A stretch of 64,000 nucleotides of DNA from Bradyrhizobium sp. 132. Lineage in GTDB: Bacteria > Pseudomonadota > Alphaproteobacteria > Rhizobiales > Xanthobacteraceae. Numbering within the stretch: position 1 is the stretch's first letter; each line of letters begins with the position of its first letter. The stretch lies in the NCBI RefSeq assembly GCF_023074185.1, contig NZ_JADPKY010000132.1, forward strand, positions 372,001 through 436,000, given 5' to 3'. Below are positions 16,380-24,894 of this stretch, one piece after another. The notes under the pieces were generated by a model. The model saw nothing but the letters and a program-made list of their open reading frames with translations, made no database searches and was not told the origin of the DNA. The position numbers and the translations under genes were made by a program.

Positions 16380-17257
16380 TGGAGCAGGTGCCGACGTCTG
16401 TCCTCTCGGACGATCCCTGCCATCTCGGCGAGGGACCGACCTATGACGCGACCACCGACACGGCCTGGTGGTTCGACATCCGCGAGGGGCGGCTGTTCGA
16501 GGCGCAGCTCGGCCGTGGCAGCATTCGCGTCCATGCGCTCGGCCGGATGGCGAGCGCGCTCGGGCGCATCGATGCCGAGCGCCAGCTGATCGTTGCGGAA
16601 GATGGACTCTACATCCGCAAGCTCGCCGACGGTGCGATGGCGCTGCTCTGCCCGCTCGAAGCCGACAATCCCGCGACGCGCTCCAATGATTGCCGCGTGC
16701 ACCAATCCGGCACGTTCTGGATCGGCACCATGGGCCGCAAGGCCGAGCGAGGGGCTGGCGCGATCTATGCGTTCCATCGCGGCAAGATCTCGACGCTGTT
16801 TCCCGGTATCAGCATTCCCAACTCGATCTGTTTCTCGCCCGATGGCGCCACAGGCTACTTCACCGACACCGCACGCGCCGTGCTCTATTCCGTGCCGCTC
16901 AATCCGGCGACCGGCCTTCCGCGCGGCGAGCCCGAGGTGCTGCTGCGCCATACCGGCATCGGCGGCCTCGACGGCTCGGTGTGCGACGCAGATGGCCAGA
17001 TCTGGAACGCGTGCTGGGGCGCAAGCCGCATCGATGTCTACTCGCCGCAGGGCGAGCGCCTGCGCTCGATCAGCGTGCCGGCCAAGCAGGCAAGCTGCCC
17101 CGCTTTCGTCGGCCCTGATTTATCGCGCATTCTCGTCACCTCGGCGTGGCAGGACATGGACGCGGCGGCGCGCGCCGCCGATCCGCAGGCCGGCTGCACC
17201 TTTCTGTTGGAGGCCTCCGCGCATGGTCGCGCGGAGCCGGACGTCAAGCTCGCATAG
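16376..17257 (+). CDS. SMP-30/gluconolactonase-family sugar lactonase (L-arabinolactonase-like)
   Basis: Six-bladed beta-propeller hydrolase of 293 residues that opens the sugar lactone to the sugar acid. Metal ligands of the family can be seen: Glu in CHLGEGPTYD, Asn in SIPNSICFSPDG, and Asp in GGLDGSVCDADG. The substrate-side RSNDCRVHQSGTFWIGTMG segment is also present. Start ATG at 16376 overlaps the epimerase stop; a second ATG follows immediately. In context it removes the product of the neighbouring 1-dehydrogenase. It closes the compact block of overlapping genes; chvE follows after 73 bases. Confidence 0.9.
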   Translation: MMEQVPTSVLSDDPCHLGEGPTYDATTDTAWWFDIREGRLFEAQLGRGSIRVHALGRMASALGRIDAERQLIVAEDGLYIRKLADGAMALLCPLEADNPATRSNDCRVHQSGTFWIGTMGRKAERGAGAIYAFHRGKISTLFPGISIPNSICFSPDGATGYFTDTARAVLYSVPLNPATGLPRGEPEVLLRHTGIGGLDGSVCDADGQIWNACWGASRIDVYSPQGERLRSISVPAKQASCPAFVGPDLSRILVTSAWQDMDAAARAADPQAGCTFLLEASAHGRAEPDVKLA

Positions 17258-17330
17258 GAGGCCCGAAGCAGCTCATCGCCACGTTCTCGACGAAGCCAAG
17301 AAACAGTCTGACACCATAAGGGAGTGAAAC

Positions 17331-18404
17331 ATGCTGAAACTGAAGACGACATTCCTCGCGCTGGCGCTGGCCGGCGCCGCGACGATGGCCGCGGGCGTCA
17401 CCGCCTCAGCCCAGGACAAAGCAACGGTCGGCATCGCCATGCCGACCAAATCGTCGGCGCGCTGGATCGACGATGGCAACAACATGGTCAAGGTGCTGAA
17501 GGAACGCGGCTACAACACCGACCTGCAATATGCCGAGGACGACATTCCGAACCAGCTCTCGCAGGTCGAGAACATGGTGACCAAGGGCGCCAAGGCGCTG
17601 GTGATCGCCGCGATCGACGGCACCACGCTCTCCGACGTGCTCAAGCAGGCCAAGGCCAAGGGCATCACCGTGATCGCCTATGACCGCCTGATCCGCGGCA
17701 CGCCGAACGTCGATTACTATGCGACCTTCGACAATTTCCAGGTGGGCGTGCTCCAGGCCGAGTCGATCGTGCAGGGCCTCGGCCTCAAGGATGGCAAGGG
17801 TCCGTTCAACATCGAGCTGTTCGGCGGCTCGCCCGACGACAACAATGCCTACTTCTTCTACAACGGCGCGATGAGCGTGCTGAAGCCGTACATCGACAGC
17901 GGCAAGCTCGTCGTGGCTTCGGGCCAGATGGGCATGGACAAGGTCGCGACCTTGCGCTGGGACGGCGCCACCGCGCAGGCTCGCATGGACAATCTGCTCA
18001 GCGCCTACTACGGCAACAAGAAGGTCAATGCGGTGTTGTCGCCGTATGACGGCCTGTCGATCGGCATCATCTCCTCGCTGAAGGGCGTCGGTTATGGCAG
18101 CGCCGGCCAGCCGATGCCTGTCATCTCGGGCCAGGATGCCGAGGTGCCCTCGATCAAGGCGATGCTGCGCGGCGACCAGTATTCGACCATCTTCAAGGAC
18201 ACCCGCGATCTCGCCAAGGTGACCGCCGACATGGTCGACGCCGCGCTTGCCGGCAAGCAGGTCACCGTCAACGACACCAAGACCTACGAGAACGGCGCCA
18301 AGACCGTGCCGTCCTACCTGCTCAAGCCGGTCGTGGTCTATAAGGACAATTGGGAGAAGGTCCTGATCGACAGCGGCTACTACAAGAAGTCACAATTCCA
18401 GTAA
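17331..18404 (+). CDS. chvE: ChvE-type multiple-sugar ABC transporter binding protein
   Basis: Periplasmic protein of 357 residues with a Sec signal ending at ASA-QDK. The mature sequence TVGIAMPTKSSARWIDDGNNMVKVLKERGYNTDLQYAEDDI is the hallmark of ChvE. In Agrobacterium this protein binds several aldoses, imports them with GguAB and signals to VirA. A good AAGGGAG precedes the ATG. It is followed by gguA and gguB homologues, forming the second CUT2 sugar transporter of this region. Confidence 0.92.
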   Translation: MLKLKTTFLALALAGAATMAAGVTASAQDKATVGIAMPTKSSARWIDDGNNMVKVLKERGYNTDLQYAEDDIPNQLSQVENMVTKGAKALVIAAIDGTTLSDVLKQAKAKGITVIAYDRLIRGTPNVDYYATFDNFQVGVLQAESIVQGLGLKDGKGPFNIELFGGSPDDNNAYFFYNGAMSVLKPYIDSGKLVVASGQMGMDKVATLRWDGATAQARMDNLLSAYYGNKKVNAVLSPYDGLSIGIISSLKGVGYGSAGQPMPVISGQDAEVPSIKAMLRGDQYSTIFKDTRDLAKVTADMVDAALAGKQVTVNDTKTYENGAKTVPSYLLKPVVVYKDNWEKVLIDSGYYKKSQFQ

Positions 18405-18421
18405 GACTTTTCTCCTTCGCC

Positions 18422-18456
18422 CTCGCCCCGCTCTCGCGGGGAGAGGGCGGGGTGAG
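18422..18456. repeat. GC-rich stem-loop repeat behind chvE
   Basis: CCCCGC (18426-18431) TCTC GCGGGG (18436-18441), inside a larger CCCTC/GAGGG context. A similar motif occurs near 23171. It may stabilise the chvE message or act as a dispersed REP-like repeat. Confidence 0.5.
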
Positions 18457-18493
18457 GGGCCATCTCCGTACGGGCAGTGATTGCTATGCACTC

Positions 18494-18573
18494 CGTCATT
18501 GCGAGCGCAGCGAAGCAATCCAGTCTTCCGCCGCGGAGAGAGTCTGGATTGCTTCGCTGCGCTCGCAATGACG
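18494..18573. repeat. 30-base perfect inverted repeat (dispersed palindrome)
   Basis: The left arm 18494-18523 starts CGTCATTGCGAGCGCAGCG and is the exact reverse complement of 18544-18573. The spacer is 20 bases. This is a repeat family common in Bradyrhizobium intergenic DNA as I recall it. It lies between chvE and gguA in a 230-base gap and would form a very stable hairpin in the transcript. Confidence 0.8.
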
Positions 18574-18634
18574 ATGTGGATGCCGCGATATCATCCCCGC
18601 AAGATGGGGAGAGGTTGAACAAGGGACAACGACG

Positions 18635-20212
18635 ATGACCGCAATGCTGGAGATGCGCAACGTCAGCAAGAGCTTTTCCGGCGTGCAGGCGCTGCGCGAC
18701 GTCAACTTCTCGGTTGACGCCGGGCAGATCCACGCCCTCGTCGGCGAGAATGGTGCCGGCAAGTCGACGTTGATGAAGGTGCTCAGCGGCGTGTATCCGG
18801 CCGGCAGTTACGAGGGCACCATCATCTTTGATGGCGCGGAGCGGCGCTTTCGCGACATCAACGATTCCGAGGCGCTCGGCATCATCATCATCCATCAGGA
18901 GCTGGCGCTGATCCCGCTGATGTCGATTGCCGAAAACATCTTCCTGTCGCATCCGCCTTCAAGACTCGGCGTCGTCGATCGCGACGAGGTGTATCGGCGC
19001 ACGCGGGAACTCCTCGCGCAGGTTGGCCTCAAGGAATCGCCGGATACGCTGATCACCGATCTCGGCGTCGGCAAGCAGCAGCTCGTCGAAATCGCGAAGG
19101 CCCTGTCCAAGCGGGTGCGGATGCTGATCCTGGACGAGCCCACCGCCAGTCTCAACGAGGCTGACAGTGCCGCGCTGCTCGAACGTCTCGTGGCCTTCCG
19201 CGAGCAGGGCATCGGCTCGATCCTGATCTCGCACAAGCTGAACGAGGTCGCCCGCGTCGCCGACCACATCACCGTGCTGCGCGACGGCCGCACCGTCGAC
19301 GGCATCGACTGCCGCGCCGAGCCGATCCAGGAAGACCGCATCATCCGCAGCATGGTCAACCGCGATCTCGCCCACCGTTTCCCGGAGCGTAGCGCAGAGA
19401 TCGGCGAGCCCGTCCTCACCGTCGAGAACTGGTCGGTCTATCACCCCATCCATCCCGAGCGGCAGGTGATCAAGAACATCGATTTCGGCGTGAAGCGCGG
19501 CGAGGTCGTCGGCATTGCCGGATTGATGGGCGCCGGCCGCACTGAATTCGCCATGAGTCTGTTCGGTCGGTCCTGGGGCACTACCATCAGCGGTCGCATC
19601 CGGCTCGAGGGCCATGAGATCGTGCTGCCGAACGTCGCGGCCGCGATCGACGCGGGTCTTGCCTATGTCACCGAGGACCGCAAGCAGCTCGGGCTGATCC
19701 TCGCCGACGACGTTCGCAAGAACATCACGCTCGCAAGCCTCGACCAGGTCGCGCCTCGCCGGGTGATCGACGACATCGCCGAGCTGAAGGTCGCCAGCGA
19801 CTACCGCAACCGCATGCGCATCCGCTGCTCGGACGTCTACCAAGAGACCGGCCAGCTCTCCGGCGGCAACCAGCAGAAGGTCGTGCTGTCGAAATGGCTG
19901 ATGACGGACCCCAAGGTCTTGATCCTGGACGAGCCGACGCGGGGCATCGACGTCGGTGCCAAATACGAGATCTACTGTATCATCAACGAGCTTGCGGAAG
20001 CCGGGCGCGGCGTGGTGGTGATCTCCTCGGAGATGCCCGAGCTCCTCGGCATCTGCGACCGCATCTGTGTCATGAACGACGGCGCCTTCGTCGGCGAGTT
20101 CCCGGGCACTGAAGCGACGCAGGAAAAGATCATGCGCGCCATCATGCGCAACGATAGAAATTATGGAAGCAGCGTCCTTGCGGGCGCGGAGATGGGAGGA
20201 TCGCAGCCATGA
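18635..20212 (+). CDS. gguA: GguA-type sugar ABC transporter ATPase
   Basis: Tandem ATPase of 525 residues (MmsA/GguA group). The first domain has Walker A GENGAGKST, the degenerate signature LGVGKQQLVEIAKAL and Walker B LILDEPTASLNEAD. The second has LSGGNQQKVVLSKWL and LILDEPTRGIDVGAKYEIY. It powers the ChvE/GguB importer for multiple monosaccharides. AAGGGA precedes the ATG at 18635, and the stop overlaps gguB (ATGA). Confidence 0.92.
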   Translation: MTAMLEMRNVSKSFSGVQALRDVNFSVDAGQIHALVGENGAGKSTLMKVLSGVYPAGSYEGTIIFDGAERRFRDINDSEALGIIIIHQELALIPLMSIAENIFLSHPPSRLGVVDRDEVYRRTRELLAQVGLKESPDTLITDLGVGKQQLVEIAKALSKRVRMLILDEPTASLNEADSAALLERLVAFREQGIGSILISHKLNEVARVADHITVLRDGRTVDGIDCRAEPIQEDRIIRSMVNRDLAHRFPERSAEIGEPVLTVENWSVYHPIHPERQVIKNIDFGVKRGEVVGIAGLMGAGRTEFAMSLFGRSWGTTISGRIRLEGHEIVLPNVAAAIDAGLAYVTEDRKQLGLILADDVRKNITLASLDQVAPRRVIDDIAELKVASDYRNRMRIRCSDVYQETGQLSGGNQQKVVLSKWLMTDPKVLILDEPTRGIDVGAKYEIYCIINELAEAGRGVVVISSEMPELLGICDRICVMNDGAFVGEFPGTEATQEKIMRAIMRNDRNYGSSVLAGAEMGGSQP

Positions 20213-21399
20213 CCGACAAGACGGTATCGCTGCCCGAGGAGCGCCGGCACGGCAGCTTCATCAAGAACAATTTGCGCAATTACGGCATGCTGATGTCGCT
20301 GATCGCGATCATGCTGTTCTTCCAGGTCATGACTGGCGGCACGCTGCTGCAGCCGCTCAACCTGACCAATCTGGTGCTCCAGAACAGCTACATCGTCATC
20401 ATGGCGCTGGGCATGCTGCTGGTGATCGTCACCGGCCATATCGACCTCTCGGTCGGCTCGGTCGCGGGCTTCGTCGGCGCGGTGGCCGCCGTGCTGATGG
20501 TGACGTACAAGATCGACTACACGCTCGCCTTCATCGCCTGCCTGTTGTTGGGCGCGGCGATCGGCGCGGCGCAGGGCTATTGGGTGGCCTATTTCAAGAT
20601 CCCGTCCTTCATCGTGACGCTGGCCGGCATGTTGGTGTTCAAGGGACTTGCGCTCGCGGTGTTGCAGGGCCAGTCGCTCGGACCGTTTCCGGCGACCTTC
20701 CAGAAATTGTCGTCGGGCTTCATTCCGGAGATGCTGCCCGAGGCCGGCACGCTGCATCCGACGTCCATGCTGATCGGTGCCGTGCTCGCGCTCGGCCTCG
20801 TCTACGCCGGCGCCAAGGGTCGCTCGCGCGAGCAGTTACACGGCATCGAGGTCGAGCCTTACGCGTTCTTCCTCGGCAAGAGCATTCTCCTGGCCTGCGC
20901 CGTGCTCTACTTCACCTATCTGATCGCCTCGCATCGCGGCATGCCGAACGTGCTGGTCATCATGACCGCGTTGATCGCGCTCTACGGCTTCGTCACCCGC
21001 CGCACCGTGATTGGCCGGCAGGTCTACGCGGTCGGCGGCAATGCGAAAGCCGCAAAGCTGTCGGGCATCAAGACGGAACGGTTGACCTTCCTCACCTTCG
21101 TCAACATGGGCGTGCTCGCCGCGCTCGCCGGCCTCGTCTTCGCCGCGCGCCTCAACACCGCAACGCCCAAGGCCGGTCTCGGCTTCGAGCTCGACGTCAT
21201 CGCCGCCTGCTTCATCGGCGGCGCGTCGGCCTATGGCGGTGTCGGCCGTGTTGGCGGCGCCGTGGTCGGCGCCATGATCATGGGCGTGATGAACAACGGC
21301 ATGTCCATCCTCGGCATTGGCATCGACTACCAGCAGGTCATCAAGGGCCTGGTCCTGCTCGGGGCGGTGTGCATCGACGTCTATAATCAGCGCAGGTGA
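20209..21399 (+). CDS. gguB: GguB-type sugar ABC transporter permease
   Basis: Permease of 396 residues, longer than YtfT/YjfF because of extra membrane segments in the middle, as is usual for the GguB/XylH group. Motifs include ALGMLLVIVTGHIDLSVGSVAGFVGA, KIPSFIVTLAGMLVFKGLA and the C-terminal GGASAYGGVGRVGGAVVGAMIMGVMNNGMSILG. A single permease suffices here because it forms a homodimer. The start overlaps the gguA stop. Confidence 0.92.
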   Translation: MTDKTVSLPEERRHGSFIKNNLRNYGMLMSLIAIMLFFQVMTGGTLLQPLNLTNLVLQNSYIVIMALGMLLVIVTGHIDLSVGSVAGFVGAVAAVLMVTYKIDYTLAFIACLLLGAAIGAAQGYWVAYFKIPSFIVTLAGMLVFKGLALAVLQGQSLGPFPATFQKLSSGFIPEMLPEAGTLHPTSMLIGAVLALGLVYAGAKGRSREQLHGIEVEPYAFFLGKSILLACAVLYFTYLIASHRGMPNVLVIMTALIALYGFVTRRTVIGRQVYAVGGNAKAAKLSGIKTERLTFLTFVNMGVLAALAGLVFAARLNTATPKAGLGFELDVIAACFIGGASAYGGVGRVGGAVVGAMIMGVMNNGMSILGIGIDYQQVIKGLVLLGAVCIDVYNQRR

Positions 21400-21407
21400 C
21401 GCCGCGC

Positions 21408-21428
21408 AGCCGGGATGGAGCCCCGGCT
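21408..21428 (+). terminator. Possible terminator behind gguB
   Basis: AGCCGGG (21408-21414) pairs with CCCGGCT (21422-21428) around a 7-base loop, followed by ACGGTTTCC. The T-run is weak. It is the most likely end of the sugar-uptake unit before the polyol region. Confidence 0.4.
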
Positions 21429-21514
21429 ACGGTTTCCTGCCGCGGCATTGCCTGCGGAGGGTCGCCCGTTGCTGAGCTATTGCCCATGAGTTGGGTATAT
21501 GATCGAATGGCCGG

Positions 21515-22168
21515 ATGGACCAGGGCCGGCCAAAACCCGATCTGATCATCTTCGACTGCGACGGCGTGCTGGTCGATAGTGAGCTGTTGAGCTGTCGCTG
21601 CTTGTCCGACGTGCTGGCCGAATGCGGCATCGCGCTCAGCGTAGAGCAGGCGCTCGAACTCTTCCTCGGGCGCAGCACCAAGGCGGTCGAGCAGCATTAT
21701 CGGGATCTCGGACAGGCCGTGCCGGACGGCTTTCTGCCGCGCTTGAAGTCGTATGTACTGACGACGTTCGCGGCTACGCTTCAACCAATTCCCGGCGTCG
21801 CCGATGTGATCTCCGATTTGCGCGGGCCGTTTTGCGTAGCGTCGTCCAGCGACATCGACCGCGTCTCGTTGTCTCTTGACGTCACCGGCCTGCGGGCGCA
21901 TTTCGGCGATCGGGTCTACACCGCGCAGATGGTTAGGCACGGCAAGCCAGCGCCCGATCTGTTTCTCCACGCGGCGGCGAAGATGGGTGCGGAACCCGCG
22001 CGCACGCTGGTGATCGAGGACAGCGCCAGCGGCGTGCAGGCGGGAAAGGCGGCCGGCATGACCGTCTGGGGATTTGTCGGCGGCAGCCATTATCGCGGCC
22101 GCGACGGGCAGGCTATATTGTCGGGTGCGGGGGCCGACCGGGTGTTCGCGCGCATGATCGATTTCTGA
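21515..22168 (+). CDS. HAD-superfamily sugar phosphatase / phosphoglucomutase-like hydrolase
   Basis: Cytoplasmic hydrolase of 217 residues, subfamily IA. Motif I FDCDGVLVDSE supplies the nucleophile and acid Asp pair; motif II is CVASSSD; the conserved Lys is in GKPAPDLF; motif IV is VIEDSASGVQAG. Typical substrates are small sugar or polyol phosphates. It is 20 bases ahead of a SorC-type regulator and probably co-transcribed with it. In context it may remove toxic phosphorylated intermediates of polyol catabolism. The exact substrate is unknown. Confidence 0.85.
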   Translation: MDQGRPKPDLIIFDCDGVLVDSELLSCRCLSDVLAECGIALSVEQALELFLGRSTKAVEQHYRDLGQAVPDGFLPRLKSYVLTTFAATLQPIPGVADVISDLRGPFCVASSSDIDRVSLSLDVTGLRAHFGDRVYTAQMVRHGKPAPDLFLHAAAKMGAEPARTLVIEDSASGVQAGKAAGMTVWGFVGGSHYRGRDGQAILSGAGADRVFARMIDF

Positions 22169-22188
22169 AAGGACGCCTGACGCCTGCC

Positions 22189-23139
22189 ATGGCCGCTGAG
22201 AACGAAAAGTCCAGGCTCGATGACGCCGCACGCGCCGGCTGGCTCTATTTCATTGCCGGTCACACCCAGGACGAAATCGCTAAAATGCTCCAGGTCTCGC
22301 GCGCCTCGGCGCAGCGGCTGGTCTCGCTGTGTCTCGCCGAGCGGCTCATCACCTTCCGGCTCGAACATCCCATCGCAGCCTGCATGGAACTTGCGGCGCG
22401 GCTGAAGGAACGGTTTGATCTCGTCCATTGCGAGGTTGTGCCGGCCGATCCGGCGGCGCCGCAGGCCACAGCGGGCATTGCCGAACGCTGCGCCAATCTG
22501 CTCGATGCCACGCTGCGTTCGGAGACGCCCGTCATCGTCGCGCTCGGCACGGGCCGGGCGGTGCGCGCCGCGGTCGAGCGCGTCACGCCGATCGACCGGC
22601 CCAACCACCAGATCGTCTCGCTGGTTGGCAACATCTCCGCCGACGGTTCTGCGAGCTTCTACGATACTGTCGGCCGGCTCGCCGATCGCACCGGCGCGCG
22701 GCACTATCCGATGCCGCTGCCGTTCCTGATGTCGTCCGAGGACGAGCGCAACAAGATGGTGCGGATCGAGCCCATCGCCAAGGTAAAGGCGGTCGCGATC
22801 AAGGCGGATTTGCGCCTCGTCGGCATCGGCCAGATGGACCAGAAGGCGCAGGTCCACGTCGACGGCTTCGTCACCCGCGACGAATTGTTCGAGATGATGC
22901 GGCAAGGGGCGATCGGCGAAATCACCGGCTGGGCCTATGATTCCAAGGGCCGCCTGCTCAAAGCCGGCACCAACAAACGCTTGACCAGCATTCCGCCGGA
23001 AGTGCCGGCAAAAACCACGACGATCGGCGCCGCAGTCGGTGCGGCCAAGGTGGCGGCGATCGCGGCGGCGCTGAACGGGCGGTTGATCAACGGGCTCATT
23101 ACCGACGAGACGACCGCAAGGGCAATTATCGAGCGCTGA
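22189..23139 (+). CDS. SorC/DeoR-type sugar-binding transcriptional regulator
   Basis: Regulator of 316 residues. The N-terminal helix-turn-helix (about 10-55) reads RAGWLYFIAGHTQDEIAKMLQVSRASAQRLVSLCLAERLI. The C-terminal 60-310 is the SorC phospho-sugar-binding domain with GTGRAVRAAVERV and the late GWAYDSKGRLL. Proteins of this group bind sugar phosphates and control polyol operons. It directly precedes the polyol transport operon on the same strand. The 35-base palindrome at 23430-23464 is its likely operator. Confidence 0.9.
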   Translation: MAAENEKSRLDDAARAGWLYFIAGHTQDEIAKMLQVSRASAQRLVSLCLAERLITFRLEHPIAACMELAARLKERFDLVHCEVVPADPAAPQATAGIAERCANLLDATLRSETPVIVALGTGRAVRAAVERVTPIDRPNHQIVSLVGNISADGSASFYDTVGRLADRTGARHYPMPLPFLMSSEDERNKMVRIEPIAKVKAVAIKADLRLVGIGQMDQKAQVHVDGFVTRDELFEMMRQGAIGEITGWAYDSKGRLLKAGTNKRLTSIPPEVPAKTTTIGAAVGAAKVAAIAAALNGRLINGLITDETTARAIIER

Positions 23140-23167
23140 GGCAGAGCTAGCGCGACAGCGCCGCTGC

Positions 23168-23292
23168 TCTCCCTCTCCCGCTTGCGGGAGAGGGCTGGGG
23201 AGAGGGTCTCTCCGCTGGCAAGACTGCCCAAGAGGAGAAAGCCTTCACCCGTATCGCATCTTCGATGCGATACGACTTCTCCCGGAAGCGGG
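23168..23292. repeat. Composite intergenic repeat with two perfect hairpins
   Basis: CCCTCTCCCGC (23171-23181) pairs with GCGGGAGAGGG (23184-23194). CGTATCGCATC (23250-23260) pairs with GATGCGATACG (23264-23274) around TTC. This resembles dispersed repeats of related genomes and may end transcription of the regulator gene. Confidence 0.65.
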
Positions 23293-23429
23293 GGACGTGG
23301 AGCAAGTTGCGTGCGCTCGGCTCGAGCAACGGCCACCCCACTCGCGGCACACGACACCATCTCCCGCACCGCAGCACTCATAAGTTGCGCGAACGCCCTC
23401 GCGCCTGCTTGACAACGGTCCGCCCTCGG

Positions 23430-23464
23430 TTGAACATACGCCCAACGCGTGGGCATATGCTCAA
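23430..23464 (+). promoter_or_regulatory. 35-base palindrome, candidate SorC-type operator
   Basis: TTGAACATACGCCC (23430-23443) faces GGGCATATGCTCAA (23451-23464). Twelve of fourteen positions match in inverted orientation around a centre AACGCGT that contains the palindrome ACGCGT. It begins 16 bases after a TTGACA hexamer and ends 26 bases before the GTG start, so a bound protein would block the promoter. Confidence 0.65.
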
Positions 23465-23489
23465 AAGCGCGATCCTAGGGAGGTCACCC

Positions 23490-24803
23490 GTGAAACACGT
23501 CCTTGGCGCCGTCTGCGGCGCGTCTTGCCTGTTGCTGGCCGTCCCCGCGATGGCCGAAACGACCCTGACGATCGCCACCGTGAACAACGGCGACATGATC
23601 CGCATGCAGGGTTTGACGGCTGAATTCACCAAGAAGAACCCCGACATCACCGTGAAATGGGTGACGCTTGAGGAGAACGTGCTGCGCCAGCGCGTCACCA
23701 CCGACATCGCCACCAAGGGCGGCCAGTTCGACGTGCTCACCATCGGCACTTATGAGGTGCCGATTTGGGCCAAGAAGGGCTGGCTGGTGCCGCTCGCCAA
23801 TCTCGGCGCCGATTACGACGTCGCCGACCTCCTGCCCAAGATCAAGGATGCCGTCTCCGTCGATGGCAAGCTCTATGCCGCACCGTTCTACGGCGAGAGC
23901 TCGATGGTGATGTACCGCACCGACCTGTTCGACAAGGCCGGCCTGAAGATGCCGGAAAAGCCGACTTGGGATTTCGTCATCGACGCCGCCAAGAAGCTCA
24001 CTGACAAGAGCGCCGGCGTCTATGGCATCTGCCTGCGCGGCAAGGCCGGCTGGGGCGAGAACATGGCGTTCCTCTCCGCCATGGCCAATTCCTACGGCGC
24101 GCGCTGGTTCGACGAGAAGTGGCAGCCGCAGTTCAACACCCCGGAATGGAAGGCGACGCTGTCGACCTATGTCGACCTGATGAAGCAGGCCGGCCCTCCC
24201 GGTGCGAGCTCGAACGGCTTCAACGAGAACCTCGCGCTGTTCAATGCCGGCAAGTGCGCGATGTGGATCGACGCCACGGTCGCGGCGTCCTTCGTCACCA
24301 ACCCGAAGGACTCCAAGGTCGCCGACAAGGTCGGCTTCGCGCTCGCGCCCAACACGGGCTTGGGCAAGAACGCCAACTGGCTGTGGGCCTGGAATCTCGC
24401 GATCCCCGCGGGCTCCAAGAAGACGGAAGCGGCCGAGAAGTTCATCGCCTGGGCCACCAGCAAGGACTACACCAAGACCGTCGCCGCAAAGGAGGGCTGG
24501 GCCAACGTGCCGCCGGGCACGCGAACCTCGCTCTACCAGAACCCGGATTATCTGAAGGTCGCCCCGTTCGCCAAGCTGACGCTGGCCTCGATCGATGCGG
24601 CCGATCCGAACAGGCCGACCGTGAAGCCGGTGCCTTACGTCGGCGTGCAATATGCGGCGATCCCCGAATTCCAGGGCATCGGCACGCAGGTCGGCCAGCA
24701 GTTCTCGGCCGCGCTTGCGGGCTCGATGACGGTCGATGCCGCGCTCGCCGCCGCGCAGTCCGCAACCGAGCGCGAGATGAAGCGGGCCGGTTACATCAAG
24801 TGA
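23490..24803 (+). CDS. Polyol/sugar ABC transporter binding protein (SmoE-like)
   Basis: Periplasmic protein of 437 residues with a Sec signal ending at AMA-ETTLT. It is of the sorbitol/mannitol class: TLTIATVNNGDMIRMQGLTAEF, WVTLEENVLRQRVTTDIATKGGQFDVLTIGTYEVPIW and APFYGESSMVMYRTDLF. GTG at 23490 is preceded by AGGGAGG and yields a proper signal peptide. An upstream in-frame ATG at 23457 lies inside the palindromic operator and is rejected as start. First gene of a transport-catabolism operon. Confidence 0.9.
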   Translation: MKHVLGAVCGASCLLLAVPAMAETTLTIATVNNGDMIRMQGLTAEFTKKNPDITVKWVTLEENVLRQRVTTDIATKGGQFDVLTIGTYEVPIWAKKGWLVPLANLGADYDVADLLPKIKDAVSVDGKLYAAPFYGESSMVMYRTDLFDKAGLKMPEKPTWDFVIDAAKKLTDKSAGVYGICLRGKAGWGENMAFLSAMANSYGARWFDEKWQPQFNTPEWKATLSTYVDLMKQAGPPGASSNGFNENLALFNAGKCAMWIDATVAASFVTNPKDSKVADKVGFALAPNTGLGKNANWLWAWNLAIPAGSKKTEAAEKFIAWATSKDYTKTVAAKEGWANVPPGTRTSLYQNPDYLKVAPFAKLTLASIDAADPNRPTVKPVPYVGVQYAAIPEFQGIGTQVGQQFSAALAGSMTVDAALAAAQSATEREMKRAGYIK

Positions 24804-24833
24804 ACCCGAGCTCTCCCTCCTGAGCTCAGACTT

Positions 24834-24866
24834 GCGGCCATCCACCCGCTCGGGATGGATGGCCGC
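24834..24866 (+). terminator. Stem-loop between binding-protein and permease genes
   Basis: GCGGCCATCCA (24834-24844) pairs perfectly with TGGATGGCCGC (24856-24866). The loop itself can pair as CCCG/CGGG. It is followed by CTTCTTCCCG. Most likely a processing or attenuation element that keeps binding-protein mRNA in excess. Confidence 0.6.
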
Positions 24867-24894
24867 CTTCTTCCCGCAAGCGGAGAAGCCAAGA

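Larger units (their letters stand above)
23140..23489. other. Intergenic region: repeat element plus operator of the polyol operon
   Basis: A 350-base gap. 23168-23292 is a composite repeat with two hairpins. 23293-23408 shows nothing I recognise. 23409-23464 carries a TTGACA -35-like hexamer (23409-23414) and a 35-base palindrome. A ribosome site AGGGAGG at 23477-23483 leads into the binding-protein gene. Confidence 0.7.

Noticed and set aside
18422..18573. Possible insertion-sequence remnant between chvE and gguA
   Set aside because: Only palindromes are present; no transposase fragment and no target-site duplication could be found.
23457..23489. ATG 23457 as start of the SmoE-like binding protein
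   Set aside because: It lies within the palindromic operator, lacks a ribosome site and would place extra residues before a normal signal peptide.
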